A stretch of DNA of 64,000 nucleotides, taken from an uncultured Aquimarina sp. (lineage in GTDB: Bacteria; Bacteroidota; Bacteroidia; Flavobacteriales; Flavobacteriaceae). A model generated the notes under the pieces. It saw only the letters and a program-made list of their open reading frames with translations, had not been told where the DNA came from and ran no database searches. Both the position numbers and the translations under genes were made by a program. The stretch's first letter is position 1, and every line of letters begins with the position of its first letter. Shown piece by piece: positions 1 through 9,191 of this stretch. The stretch is taken from positions 1-64,000 of the forward strand of contig CANMLU010000015.1 of the NCBI GenBank assembly GCA_947498815.1, in the 5' to 3' direction.

Positions 1-30
1 AAAAAATCCCGTGAAGCTAGCTTCACGGGA
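1..30 (-). terminator. Intrinsic terminator
   Basis: Perfect 10-bp stem (TCCCGTGAAG / CTTCACGGGA, 7-30) closed by a CTAG loop. Read leftward it is followed by six T residues (positions 6-1). It lies about 75 bp beyond the stop of the leftward secreted phosphodiesterase gene and most likely ends that transcript. Confidence 0.8.
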
Positions 31-106
31 TTAAATTAAATCTTTTAAAAACTGTCAACCTATTTTAGGACGACTCAGTCAAAGATGAATCTAAGCTGGT
101 TAAGGT

Positions 107-2977
107 TTATTTTTTTAGTAATTTCTTTTTAATAAACTCTCCATTAACTTCAATTACCACTATATATATTCCTTTTGGGACTTCTGTTCCATTTTGAGAT
201 ACCCCATTCCATATAAATTTATGTGCTCCATGATGTTTGTGGTTGTCTGCTACCCTATATATTAAATCACCTGTAAGGTTGTAAATATTAATAGATGATT
301 TATTTTCTTTTTCTGATAAAATAGAAATGGTTACTTGGTCACTGAATGTATTTGGATATACCTTTATATTATTCTCAAGACTAACTTCTTTTTTGTCTTC
401 TTTGTTTTGTTGCCATGCCCTTCCTAAGGGTTGATCTAACCATAATAGAATAAATTCGTTATCATCGGGTAATCCCGTTCCAACATGTCTGCCGATACTG
501 AAGGGGTAATTATTATCATTTAGAACTCCTATCAAAAATGGATTAAAAACGACTACACTTTCTATAGTTACAAATGGAAAAGCGAATTCTTTTCCGATTC
601 CGACATCACCTGCTAGTCCTGGTTCAGAAATTCGACGAATATCATTTATTTTAAGAAGATCAACGTTAGGCCTTTTTTCTGCAAGCTCTTTGTCTTTATC
701 CAATTGTACCTCATAAATAGCTTTATACCCATTTAGGTCACCCTGGGTACCATCTCGTTCGATGATTATTCCTCTATTTCTGCTAAACATAACAAAATCA
801 CCAATTGCACTGGCTTCTGGATTTAAAGGATATTCAAATTTTTTACCTGTGTATGATTTAGTGCTTAAGTCAAATTCATGAATCAATAGGTTATCATTTT
901 CTGTACCCATCAAAGGTTTCTCTAATAATGGAAGAAGTGCTGTTTTATCCGTACTCAATGCCATACCTTCAAAGCCGCCACTACTTTTTACACGAAATGG
1001 TGTATCCAGCTTTGTATTTCTATAGGGCCAATATAAACCTGCCAACCATGGAGTGTTTTGACCGTTTTGATCCTGTAAGTTAGTTCCATCTCCAGCATCT
1101 CCAACTTTTGGAAAATCACCAAATAAACACACTGTACGAATCTCAGGATATTGTTTGTGGGCTATTATTAACGTTCTAAAATCAAAACTTTGAATATCTG
1201 AACGTTCTTCGAGCTTGTTTTCCATAATAACATTTGCCACAGCTTTGGTAAATGTTTCTGGACCTACCGTTCTGTCCGCAAAAATATCACCACGATCATC
1301 TTTATCTGTTCTTGGATTTATCTTAGTTTCTATGTTAAAGCGAACCTTGGACGCATTCTTCCATCGTTTCAATGCTTGTGGATCTGATGCTCCCGTTCCA
1401 TTTTTATAGTAATCAATATAAAAGTTTACAAAGTCAAATAACTGTTGTAGAGAAGGCATGATATAAGGGTTGATAAAACCATTTTGATTGGCAAAAGCTA
1501 CTGCGACTGGTGATAAAGATAAGTCGTTAGTTTGAGCTGGTCTTCCGTCAAGGATTTTATCTGCGATAAATGTGCTTTGTATTTCGTTTAGAGTCAGATC
1601 TTTCACGAAAACTTCATCTTCAAACTCATAAATATTTCCATCTGCTTTCCTAGTTTTGGCAGCTTCAATATGTGGATCATGATCCAAAACAGGCACGCCA
1701 TCCAAAGTAATACCACAATCGGTTTCCAAAGTTGGCATCAAATAATCCAAAGCTGCCTCCATAGCAGGTAATGTATTTTCTGGTCTTAAGTTTCTTGCCC
1801 CACGATGCCCTTGTGCATCAAATAAGGTTACATCAATTAATCCGTCGCTATCCATAAAATCAGGTTGCCCATCTTTATTCATGTCAAACTTTTGTACCGC
1901 TTTCAATAATAAATCTGGGCGATCAGAAATAATTCCCTGCACACCTAAGTCCAATAGTAGATTCATATTTTCCAGATCATTAACCGTATATACAACTACA
2001 TCATGTCCTGCACGGTTTAGTGATGATACATTATGCAGTTCGCTTGAGGCAGGTTTTAATCCAGTTGGAGGATTATTACGGCTTCCAACAACTGTGTTTT
2101 CATTTTGATCATCCAGCATCACAAACCAAGGAGACATTACTGGACTTTTGCTTCCATAAGATTTTGCATGCGATCGCATTGCGTTCATAACTCTAAGAGC
2201 ACTATACTCTTCGCTATACGGGTTTTGTGGTGCTCTAAGTTCTTTTCCTGGGTTTTCAAAATCAGGAAGTGCTATAGGTGAATCTAAAAGCACACCATTT
2301 TTGTCAAAATGTAATAAAAACGGTCCAAACTCATCTCCAATCCAATAATCACCATTAGATGTTCTTTGTATAGATTCAATATCAAAATCGGCCCCAGTAA
2401 GGATTCTTTGATCCGTAAAATGATTAGTTATTGCAAAGGGAATTAAATGATTCGGATCCTTTAATTCAATAAAATTCAATACATCTATACTACCATTTTC
2501 TGGCCCTACTATTCTCTTAAAGTTTGGTTTTACTTTGTAGATACGCAGATTATAATCTGATGAGTTTTCGATACTACCAAAACCATTGTCGGATAAAGCC
2601 ATAAAAGTTCTGTCATAATTGTTTATGATAGAAGAAAAACCTTGAATAGGTTGTTTGTTTAAAAAAGGAACTGGTTGCTCATTGATGAGACCTTTGCCGA
2701 TATATTGTCCTGAGGTGGGCCCTTCGGAAAAGCTTGCAGCCGGCAAAACTGCTCTGGATATTAGAATATCTCCAAAGTTTATATAGGACTTACCAGTTCC
2801 TTTTGGATACAAATTTCTGTTATAATTATTGTCGACAGGAAGGTTAAATTGTTTTTGCTCTGATTTTTTCGTAACAGTTTGAGATTGTATTTGTTGAGTA
2901 AGAAATACTCCAATCAATAATGTACTTGCAATAGCAAGAGATTGCATTTTTGAACTAAAAAAGGAATGACGTTTCAT
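107..2977 (-). CDS. Secreted phytase-like/GDPD hybrid protein with T9SS sorting domain
   Basis: Predicted exported phosphoesterase of 956 aa. A signal peptide (about 1-32) precedes an esterase-like-phytase propeller segment (about 84-290; FEGP-type start, IGDEFGP at 213-219). Residues 308-362 match the C-terminal end of a glycerophosphodiester phosphodiesterase (GDPD), including VYTVND and GVQGIISDRPD. A DxNxDG-type linker (about 364-380) leads into the GDPD N-terminal part with catalytic HR at 391-392, ENT at 400-402 and ETD at 418-420. A second propeller segment follows from about 660 (GGFEGMAL). The C-terminus (about 870-956) is a type A T9SS sorting domain starting VYPNTFSDQV. The protein is therefore probably released to or anchored at the cell surface and may liberate phosphate or glycerol from phosphodiesters. 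The GDPD pieces appear in the wrong order (see findings). It is a single gene with its own terminator. Confidence 0.85.
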   Translation of the reverse strand: MKRHSFFSSKMQSLAIASTLLIGVFLTQQIQSQTVTKKSEQKQFNLPVDNNYNRNLYPKGTGKSYINFGDILISRAVLPAASFSEGPTSGQYIGKGLINEQPVPFLNKQPIQGFSSIINNYDRTFMALSDNGFGSIENSSDYNLRIYKVKPNFKRIVGPENGSIDVLNFIELKDPNHLIPFAITNHFTDQRILTGADFDIESIQRTSNGDYWIGDEFGPFLLHFDKNGVLLDSPIALPDFENPGKELRAPQNPYSEEYSALRVMNAMRSHAKSYGSKSPVMSPWFVMLDDQNENTVVGSRNNPPTGLKPASSELHNVSSLNRAGHDVVVYTVNDLENMNLLLDLGVQGIISDRPDLLLKAVQKFDMNKDGQPDFMDSDGLIDVTLFDAQGHRGARNLRPENTLPAMEAALDYLMPTLETDCGITLDGVPVLDHDPHIEAAKTRKADGNIYEFEDEVFVKDLTLNEIQSTFIADKILDGRPAQTNDLSLSPVAVAFANQNGFINPYIMPSLQQLFDFVNFYIDYYKNGTGASDPQALKRWKNASKVRFNIETKINPRTDKDDRGDIFADRTVGPETFTKAVANVIMENKLEERSDIQSFDFRTLIIAHKQYPEIRTVCLFGDFPKVGDAGDGTNLQDQNGQNTPWLAGLYWPYRNTKLDTPFRVKSSGGFEGMALSTDKTALLPLLEKPLMGTENDNLLIHEFDLSTKSYTGKKFEYPLNPEASAIGDFVMFSRNRGIIIERDGTQGDLNGYKAIYEVQLDKDKELAEKRPNVDLLKINDIRRISEPGLAGDVGIGKEFAFPFVTIESVVVFNPFLIGVLNDNNYPFSIGRHVGTGLPDDNEFILLWLDQPLGRAWQQNKEDKKEVSLENNIKVYPNTFSDQVTISILSEKENKSSINIYNLTGDLIYRVADNHKHHGAHKFIWNGVSQNGTEVPKGIYIVVIEVNGEFIKKKLLKK

Positions 2978-3287
2978 GTACGATATAGTTAAGATTAAAT
3001 TGGTTAATTACAGTATAAAATTAGTTGGAATGTATTAGAGAATTGTTTGTCCAATATCAAGAAATGATTAGGATAAGGTTAGGCGTTTTATCATTTGGTA
3101 ATATATCATTTACATTAGTCTTATGTTTCACGAAAACGTTGTAGTGATATTTTGTGATTCTTGTTGCTTAGTGCGAATTTTGTTGATAATTCAATAATTT
3201 TATTGATGGGCGTCGTGCTATACTCTTATTATGGATGGATTCGATTATATTTGATTACAATTCTATTCAAGAAAAACACATACAAAA
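2978..3287. other. Divergent intergenic region
   Basis: AT-rich spacer between two divergent secreted-protein genes. It holds a -7 type box (TATATTTG, 3246-3253) for the rightward glucosidase. No convincing leftward promoter was found. A 63-codon open frame beginning at 3161 overlaps the glucosidase start and shows no family resemblance; I regard it as non-coding. Confidence 0.5.
3246..3253 (+). promoter_or_regulatory. Putative Bacteroidota -7 box for the GH31 gene
   Basis: TATATTTG matches the TAnnTTTG consensus and sits 34 bp upstream of the ATG at 3288. No good TTTG or TTG was seen at the usual upstream distance, so the call rests on the -7 element alone. Confidence 0.4.
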
Positions 3288-5687
3288 ATGAATATCAAGT
3301 TCCTCTCTTTTCTAATATTTATAACAATTACGTTTACAACAACTTCGTGTAAAAAGACATATGAAGGTCCTTATCAGGGCTACAAGGGTTATGATAATTA
3401 TGTCGAGGTTTATAAAGATGATGGGACATATATATTTAAACCATACTCCAATAAAATTATAGAAACGTCTTTTATTCCGCAGGGTGAAACTTTTAATGAA
3501 AAATCTCATGCCGTAATCAAGAAACCTAATAAAGTTAAACTTGTTGTTTTAGAAAGTGACAGTATTTTAACTATACAGACTAATGGGATCGATGTTAATA
3601 TTAAAAGAGCCTCATTTCAAATATCATACAGTTATAGGGGAAAGGATTTGATTTCAGAAAATAAGGGATATATAAAAACAGATTCTACAGAGATTTTAGA
3701 TTTTAATCTAGATAAAGAAGAAGTTATTTATGGAGCAGGAGCAAGGGTAGTAGGAATGAATAGAAGAGGTAAGAAACTACAATTATATAATAGAGCACAT
3801 TATGGTTACGAAACGCATTCAGAATTAATGAATTTTACCATGCCTTTGGTACTTTCATCAAAGGTATATGCCGTGCATTTTGATAATGCTCCAATAGGCT
3901 TTTTGGATATCGATAGTAAAAAGGACAATACATTACAATATGAAACTATAAGTGGAAGAAAAACGTACCAGGTAATTGCGGGAGATGATTGGAAGGATTT
4001 GATGGATCAATATACAGATCTTACCGGAAAACAACCTTTACCACCGCGTTGGGCCTTTGGAAATTTTGCGAGTCGCTTTGGATATCATTCAGAGAATGAA
4101 ACAAGAGAAACTGTTGCCAAGTTTGCTCAGGACAGTATTCCACTAGACGCAGTGATTTTGGATATTTATTGGTTCGGTAAAGATATCCAAGGGCATATGG
4201 GTAACCTTGAATTCTTGAAGGATTCTTTTCCAACACCAAAACAGATGATCAATGACTTTAAATCTAAAGGAGTCAAAACAATACTGATTACAGAGCCTTT
4301 TATACTTAGTACATCCAAAAAATGGGAAGAAACAGTTGAAAAAGCGGTTTTAGGTAAAGACTCTATAGGTAATCCATATACTTATGATTTCTATTTTGGT
4401 AATACTGGAATTGTAGATATTTATGACCCTAAAGGAAAGGATTGGTTCTGGGATGTTTATAAGGACTATACACAAAATTATGGAGTTGCCGGTTGGTGGG
4501 GTGATCTGGGAGAGCCCGAAGTACATCCTTCAGATCTTCAGCACGCTACAGGAAGTGCAGACGAAGTTCATAATATCTATGGACATGATTGGGCCCGACT
4601 GGTGCAAGAGGGGTATCAAAAAGACTTTCCGGATCAAAGGCCTTTTATATTGATGCGAGCGGGGTATTCTGGATCACAGCGTTTCGGTATGATCCCATGG
4701 TCTGGTGATGTAAGTAGAAGTTGGGGTGGGTTACAACCACAAACAGAGATTGCTCTACAAATGGGAATGCAAGGAATGGGATATATGCACTCCGATCTTG
4801 GTGGGTTTGCGGGCGGAGAGACTTTTGATCCAGAGCTTTATACGCGTTGGTTACAGTACGGTGTTTTTCAACCCATATTTAGACCACATGCCCAAGAACA
4901 TATTGCTCCAGAGCCTGTTTTTCATGATAAGAAAACAAAAGCATTAGCAAAAAAGAGTATTGAGCTACGATATAGCTTATTGCCTTATAACTATACTATC
5001 GCCTTTGATAATAATCAAACAGGGGTACCATTAATGAGACCACTGTTTTTTGAAGAAGCAGATAATAAGGAACTTTATGAAATGAGTTTCGCTTATTTAT
5101 GGGGTGATAACTTCTTAGTATCACCTGTGGTTAAAGCGGGTGTGGCCTCTATGGATATTCCGTTTCCGAAAGGATCTAACTGGTATGATTTCTATACAGG
5201 AAAACAATACAAAGGGGGGATTTATAAAACTGTAGAAGTGAAAGAAGATCATATCCCTGTATTTGTAAAAGCAGGATCATTCATTCCTATGGTACAACCA
5301 GTTCAAAATACCGAGGAATATACTACAAAACAATTGACATTACATTATTATCATGACACTGCCATTGAAACAAGTTCTGGGAAGCTATATCATGATGATG
5401 GTAGAACACCTAATGCCTTTGAAAAAGGGAAATATGAACTATTGAAGTTTGATAGTAAAGTATCTTCAGAAAAACTCGCTATTAAGTTTTCTTCAGAAAA
5501 AGGAAAGGATTATACTGCTTTGGATAGAGAAATAACTTTGGTCGTTCATAATATGGAGAATCCACCGAAAGCTGTTACAATAGATAATGACGATACTCGA
5601 TTTGAGTATAACGAAAATGACGACACTTTAAATATTACTCTAGACTGGAATGCTTCTGAGCCCAAAAGCATAGAAATTTCTTTTTAA
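3288..5687 (+). CDS. GH31 family alpha-glucosidase-type lipoprotein
   Basis: Glycoside hydrolase family 31 enzyme, 799 aa, expected to release alpha-linked sugars from oligosaccharides at the cell envelope. The N-terminus is an SPII signal with lipobox Cys at residue 21 (TTSC). A mutarotase-like N-terminal sandwich is followed by the (beta/alpha)8 barrel. The nucleophile is predicted as Asp406 in WWGDLGEPEVH and the acid/base as Asp474 in PWSGDVSRSW, about 68 residues apart as usual. A QMGMQGMGYMHSDLGGF stretch forms the conserved sugar-binding region, and a C-terminal beta domain follows. Length is normal. Substrate (alpha-glucan, xyloside or other) cannot be decided; there is no SusC/SusD pair beside it, so it is not in a classical polysaccharide utilisation locus here. 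Confidence 0.9.
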   Translation: MNIKFLSFLIFITITFTTTSCKKTYEGPYQGYKGYDNYVEVYKDDGTYIFKPYSNKIIETSFIPQGETFNEKSHAVIKKPNKVKLVVLESDSILTIQTNGIDVNIKRASFQISYSYRGKDLISENKGYIKTDSTEILDFNLDKEEVIYGAGARVVGMNRRGKKLQLYNRAHYGYETHSELMNFTMPLVLSSKVYAVHFDNAPIGFLDIDSKKDNTLQYETISGRKTYQVIAGDDWKDLMDQYTDLTGKQPLPPRWAFGNFASRFGYHSENETRETVAKFAQDSIPLDAVILDIYWFGKDIQGHMGNLEFLKDSFPTPKQMINDFKSKGVKTILITEPFILSTSKKWEETVEKAVLGKDSIGNPYTYDFYFGNTGIVDIYDPKGKDWFWDVYKDYTQNYGVAGWWGDLGEPEVHPSDLQHATGSADEVHNIYGHDWARLVQEGYQKDFPDQRPFILMRAGYSGSQRFGMIPWSGDVSRSWGGLQPQTEIALQMGMQGMGYMHSDLGGFAGGETFDPELYTRWLQYGVFQPIFRPHAQEHIAPEPVFHDKKTKALAKKSIELRYSLLPYNYTIAFDNNQTGVPLMRPLFFEEADNKELYEMSFAYLWGDNFLVSPVVKAGVASMDIPFPKGSNWYDFYTGKQYKGGIYKTVEVKEDHIPVFVKAGSFIPMVQPVQNTEEYTTKQLTLHYYHDTAIETSSGKLYHDDGRTPNAFEKGKYELLKFDSKVSSEKLAIKFSSEKGKDYTALDREITLVVHNMENPPKAVTIDNDDTRFEYNENDDTLNITLDWNASEPKSIEISF

Positions 5688-5710
5688 AATTAAAGTAATC
5701 CTACAACTTG

Positions 5711-5744
5711 ACCTCATAGGTTTTAGAAACCTGTGAGGTTTTTC
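5711..5744 (+). terminator. Intrinsic terminator after GH31 gene
   Basis: A 12-bp stem (CCTCATAGGTTT / AAACCTGTGAGG, one G-T pair) with a TAG loop is followed by TTTTT. It closely resembles the hairpin at 10004-10039, suggesting a repeated element used as a terminator. Confidence 0.8.
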
Positions 5745-5800
5745 TATTTGAATTTATGAGTATCAATAAGCTAATGTTACTGTTTGTTAATATCAAAAAC

Positions 5801-5830
5801 TTGCTTTTGTTCGATAAAATGCTATATTTG
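5801..5830 (+). promoter_or_regulatory. Bacteroidota promoter for collagen-like lipoprotein
   Basis: TTG at 5801-5803, a 19-bp spacer, then TATATTTG at 5823-5830, matching the flavobacterial TTG-N19-TAnnTTTG layout. It leaves a leader of roughly 60 nt before the ATG at 5899. Confidence 0.65.
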
Positions 5831-5898
5831 CACGATTAAATACGTTAAATTTTAACAAAACTACAGATTAAAGCCTCATAGTCTCTTAAAAATCTCTT

Positions 5899-7605
5899 AT
5901 GAAACGAAATTTATTTAGAATTCTTTTTTTAGTACTTACTATTGCTATTTATTCATGTAGTGCCGAGGATGGCATAAACGGGATGGATGGAACAAATGGT
6001 ATTGATGGTACAGACGGGCAAAATGGTGCCGATGGTGCCGACGGATCAGATGGTCAAGATGGAACAAACGGTACAGATGGGCAAAATGGTACAGATGGTG
6101 TCGATGCTGGAGGGGTTACTTATCTTGTTTTAACTGGTGATATAACTGATGCACAAGCGGCAACCAAGATAACAGAAAGAGTAGGGCCAAATACTCAATT
6201 TGTAGTGATACAAAATACCACCGATCTTACTACAGTGGATTTATCAGGTATTAGCGAAGCTGTCGAGATAGAAATACGAGATAATCAAGTGCTTTCTTCG
6301 GTGAGTTTTCCTGATTTGACAACTGTGATAACATCTATGAAGGTAAATACAAATCCAGCCTTGATGACTGTAGATATACCATCTTTATTGAGTGCAGATT
6401 ATATGAATTTTGATTTCAATCAGGCATTAACAGAAATTAATGCCCCTTTATTAAAAGAGCTTACTAGTGCTTACATTTATTCTAACGAAAAATTAACCAC
6501 AATTACTTTTCCTGAATTACAATCTGTTATCAATTTAGATAATTCGCTGCTCGGTATTAGTGATAATGCTAATTTAGAAACTATTAACATCTCTCAATTG
6601 GTAGATTTTGGATCACTTCAAATAGATGGGAATAAAAGCTTAACATCTATTAATAATGCCTCTTTAACGAACTTATCTAATCTTTCTATTATTGGTAATG
6701 ATGTGCTTACGACTTTTGATTTTTCAAAATTAACTTCCACCTCGGGTTCAATTAATATAAGAGATAATAATTTGCTAACGGCTATTGATTTTTCAGTTTT
6801 AAGACAATCCGGGGGTATATCCATTACGAATAATGATGTTTTAGAATCTTTTGCATTTCCTGTACTTGAAAAAGTAGTACAAACTGGTATTACCACACCA
6901 GATGATTTTATTGGATATGCAAATGTAGATGTTAGTGAGAATGAAGCGCTTTTAAATTTTGACATGCCACTTTTAAATACTATTGAAGGACGTCTAGATG
7001 TAGCGGGCAACCCAAAATTGACGGCATTAGATTTTAATTTAAATCTGGCTTTTGCTGACCTTATTCGTATAAGTGAGAATCCAGAGATGATAACAATTGG
7101 TTTTGCAAGTGTAAAAGAACTTAAATCATTAGAAATTGTGAATAACGTAAAGGTGCAAACTCTAGACCTTTCTGATTTAGAAGCTCTTTATAATAATGGT
7201 AACACATCATTCTTTGCAAGTTATATATCCAATAATAATGCTTTAACTGAAATAAATTTACCAAAACTTAATGTATCCACTGGAAGTTTGTTTTTAACTG
7301 AAAACGTTTTGGTTAATACTATCAATCTACCTTTACTAACGGAGTTTGTAAGCTTAAGTTTTAGTAATAATCAAAATCTTATAACTGTAGATTTATCCTC
7401 AGTTACTACTTTTAACAGCATTTATAATACGGGAAGTGATTCTTTATCTAGTACATCCGTAAACAATATACTTGCACAATTGGTATCTATTTCTCCGATG
7501 ATTACAGGTAAGGATATAACATTGTCTGGTACTGCTACCAGTCAAGGAATTACCGATAGACAAACATTAATCGATAATGGAAATAATGTGAGCGTAAGCA
7601 TTTAA
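5899..7605 (+). CDS. Lipoprotein with collagen-like stalk and leucine-rich (L-domain-like) repeats
   Basis: Envelope lipoprotein of 568 aa, function unknown. The SPII signal ends at Cys20 (IYSC). Residues 25-69 are fifteen uninterrupted Gly-x-Asp/Asn triplets, a collagen-like or acidic spacer. The rest (about 75-560) is a run of roughly 23-residue repeats with a NxxLxxIxxPxL flavour (for example NPALMTVDIPSLLSA, NEKLTTITFPELQSV). These resemble receptor L-domain or BspA/ECM33-type leucine-rich solenoids rather than a hydrolase. The layout suggests a ligand-binding solenoid held off the membrane on a stalk. The gene is monocistronic, with a clear promoter and terminator. Adhesion or prey/particle recognition is a guess only. 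Confidence 0.8.
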   Translation: MKRNLFRILFLVLTIAIYSCSAEDGINGMDGTNGIDGTDGQNGADGADGSDGQDGTNGTDGQNGTDGVDAGGVTYLVLTGDITDAQAATKITERVGPNTQFVVIQNTTDLTTVDLSGISEAVEIEIRDNQVLSSVSFPDLTTVITSMKVNTNPALMTVDIPSLLSADYMNFDFNQALTEINAPLLKELTSAYIYSNEKLTTITFPELQSVINLDNSLLGISDNANLETINISQLVDFGSLQIDGNKSLTSINNASLTNLSNLSIIGNDVLTTFDFSKLTSTSGSINIRDNNLLTAIDFSVLRQSGGISITNNDVLESFAFPVLEKVVQTGITTPDDFIGYANVDVSENEALLNFDMPLLNTIEGRLDVAGNPKLTALDFNLNLAFADLIRISENPEMITIGFASVKELKSLEIVNNVKVQTLDLSDLEALYNNGNTSFFASYISNNNALTEINLPKLNVSTGSLFLTENVLVNTINLPLLTEFVSLSFSNNQNLITVDLSSVTTFNSIYNTGSDSLSSTSVNNILAQLVSISPMITGKDITLSGTATSQGITDRQTLIDNGNNVSVSI

Positions 7606-7624
7606 AAACCACATAAAATTACTT

Positions 7625-7657
7625 AAAAAAGGAAGCTGTTTTTAGCTTCCTTTTTTT
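7625..7657 (+). terminator. Intrinsic terminator
   Basis: A 13-bp stem (AAAAAAGGAAGCT / AGCTTCCTTTTTT) with a GTTTTT loop and trailing T run, 20 bp after the lipoprotein stop. Confidence 0.85.
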
Positions 7658-7705
7658 GTTTTTATAATTTTTGAAATTAACTTAGAACATTATAAGTTTC
7701 TTATC

Positions 7706-8296
7706 ATGGAAAAAAACAAAACAGTCGAAGAGTTTATCTCCAAAAAAAGCGAGTGGAAATTGGAATTGGAGAAATTAAGAACCATAATGCTTTCTACTGA
7801 AATGAAGGAAGCGGTAAAATGGGGTATTCCGGTCTATACCATCAATGAAAAAAATGTTCTAGGTATTGGTGCTTTTAAATCTTATGTTGGGATTTGGTTT
7901 TATCAAGGGGTATTTCTCAAGGATAAACAAAAAAAACTCATCAACGCTCAAGAAGGTAAAACAAAAGGGATGCGTCAGTGGCGATTTAATGCTATAGGTG
8001 AAATAGATGAAAAATTAGTGCTTCAATATGTTCAAGAAGCTGTTCAAAATCAAAAGGAGGGTAAAGAAATTAAACCCGAAAAAACAAAGTCCATTGAGAT
8101 TTCTTCAGAATTAGAATCTGAATTAGTATCTAATACGTCTTTTAAACAATCATTTGAACAATTAACTCCTTTTAAACAAAAAGAATATATCGAATACATG
8201 GCTGCCGCAAAAAGAGAAGCAACACGTCTTTCACGGCTAGAAAAAATAATTCCTATGGTTTTGGAAGGCGCAGGGTTGAATGATAAATACAGGTAA
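7706..8296 (+). CDS. YdeI/DUF1801 family protein
   Basis: Cytoplasmic protein of 196 aa. The N-terminal half (about 15-120; KEAVKWGIPVYTI and GIWFYQGVFLKD) matches the DUF1801 fold. The C-terminal half (about 135-195; FEQLTPFKQKEYIEYMAAAKREATRLSRLEK) matches the YdeI/OmdA helical segment, which carries the typical helix with KxxRLxKI. Family members have been loosely linked to bacteriocin or antibiotic protection, but no mechanism is established. No signal peptide. The gene directly precedes a small membrane-protein gene (20 bp gap) and is probably co-transcribed with it. Confidence 0.8.
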   Translation: MEKNKTVEEFISKKSEWKLELEKLRTIMLSTEMKEAVKWGIPVYTINEKNVLGIGAFKSYVGIWFYQGVFLKDKQKKLINAQEGKTKGMRQWRFNAIGEIDEKLVLQYVQEAVQNQKEGKEIKPEKTKSIEISSELESELVSNTSFKQSFEQLTPFKQKEYIEYMAAAKREATRLSRLEKIIPMVLEGAGLNDKYR

Positions 8297-8315
8297 AGAA
8301 CTACGAATATCGAAG

Positions 8316-8711
8316 ATGGATACAGCGCAACAATCAATGCAATTATTTGTAGCAATCAATCTGTTTGTTATTGGATTATCTCACTTTGTACAACCAAAAA
8401 TATGGATCGAGTTTTTCCAATTTCTATACAAAAAAGGAAATGTTGGAAATATTTTTAATGCCCTGTTATCCCTAGGGATGGGGTCAGTAATTGTTTCATT
8501 TCATTTCTATTGGAAATGGCCCATAGTACTTGTTACGATTTATGGTGTACTATTGTTATTAAAAGGTCTGATTTATTTAATTGTTCCATTAGTAGGAGTC
8601 AAAAGTATTGGAACCATTAATAATAGCTCTCGCAAATTTAAATGGGTAGGATTGATTATGTGTGCATTATCTGTCTTTCTTATGTTTAATCTTCTGGTCG
8701 AATCTCATTAA
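8316..8711 (+). CDS. Small four-helix membrane protein
   Basis: Predicted integral membrane protein of 131 aa with about four hydrophobic segments (FVAINLFVIGLSHFV, IFNALLSLGMGSVIV, PIVLVTIYGVLLLLKGL, VGLIMCALSVFLMFNLLV). The frame is open from an ATG at 8280, but that start would overlap the upstream gene and add a polar tail. I prefer the ATG at 8316, 20 nt after the upstream stop. No named family is recognised. The RxxxWVGLIM-like C-terminus resembles small flavobacterial hypothetical proteins. Confidence 0.6.
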   Translation: MDTAQQSMQLFVAINLFVIGLSHFVQPKIWIEFFQFLYKKGNVGNIFNALLSLGMGSVIVSFHFYWKWPIVLVTIYGVLLLLKGLIYLIVPLVGVKSIGTINNSSRKFKWVGLIMCALSVFLMFNLLVESH

Positions 8712-9191
8712 AAATGAATAAATCATTTGTGTCATGATCCAAAAAATGACAGTGTAATAATCTAGAGTCATTTTACACTAAGTAATACTTACTAATTTAT
8801 CCTTCATTTTGTGAAAATCGCATTTCTAAGTATCGTTTTTTGATGATTCAATGATTATGTGCTTATTTAATTTTCATTAACAAAATTTTAGTCAGAAAAA
8901 TTAATAAATGTTAGTCTTCAAATGAATGTAAATTGGCCATGGTTTACTTCAGGTATAATCAACAAAATTGATACGTTCAAACCATAATTTTAATGAGTTT
9001 TATGTTTTTAAATAATTGATTATCAAATTTTTAAATTGTTTTTAAGATGTAGTCGGGATATATAGTTAAACTTTTGAAAATACTTTTTTCAACAAGAAAA
9101 ACTTCTACATTTGCATATGAAATGATTGTAGGAAATTTAAATCCCCTAGTCTAAATAGCCTTTGTGTCAACCCTCAAAATAAACCTGAAAG
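8712..9191. other. AT-rich intergenic region
   Basis: About 480 bp with no supportable gene. Near 8743-8779 two inverted repeats interlock (AAATGAC/GTCATTT and AGTGTAA/TTACACT), which could fold alternatively; neither has a T run. A -7 type box (TACATTTG, 9106-9113) lies near the right end. Confidence 0.5.
9106..9113 (+). promoter_or_regulatory. Putative -7 box
   Basis: TACATTTG fits TAnnTTTG and lies 78 bp upstream of the ATG at 9192. The matching TTTG (9073-9076) is too far away (29 bp) to be confident. Confidence 0.4.

Noticed and set aside
3161-3352. Open frame of 63 codons before the GH31 gene
   Set aside because: It overlaps the GH31 start, has no family match, and contains the promoter box of the GH31 gene.
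6618-7010. 130-codon frame antisense to the collagen-like lipoprotein
   Set aside because: Produced by the repetitive leucine-rich coding sequence on the other strand; no start context or homology.
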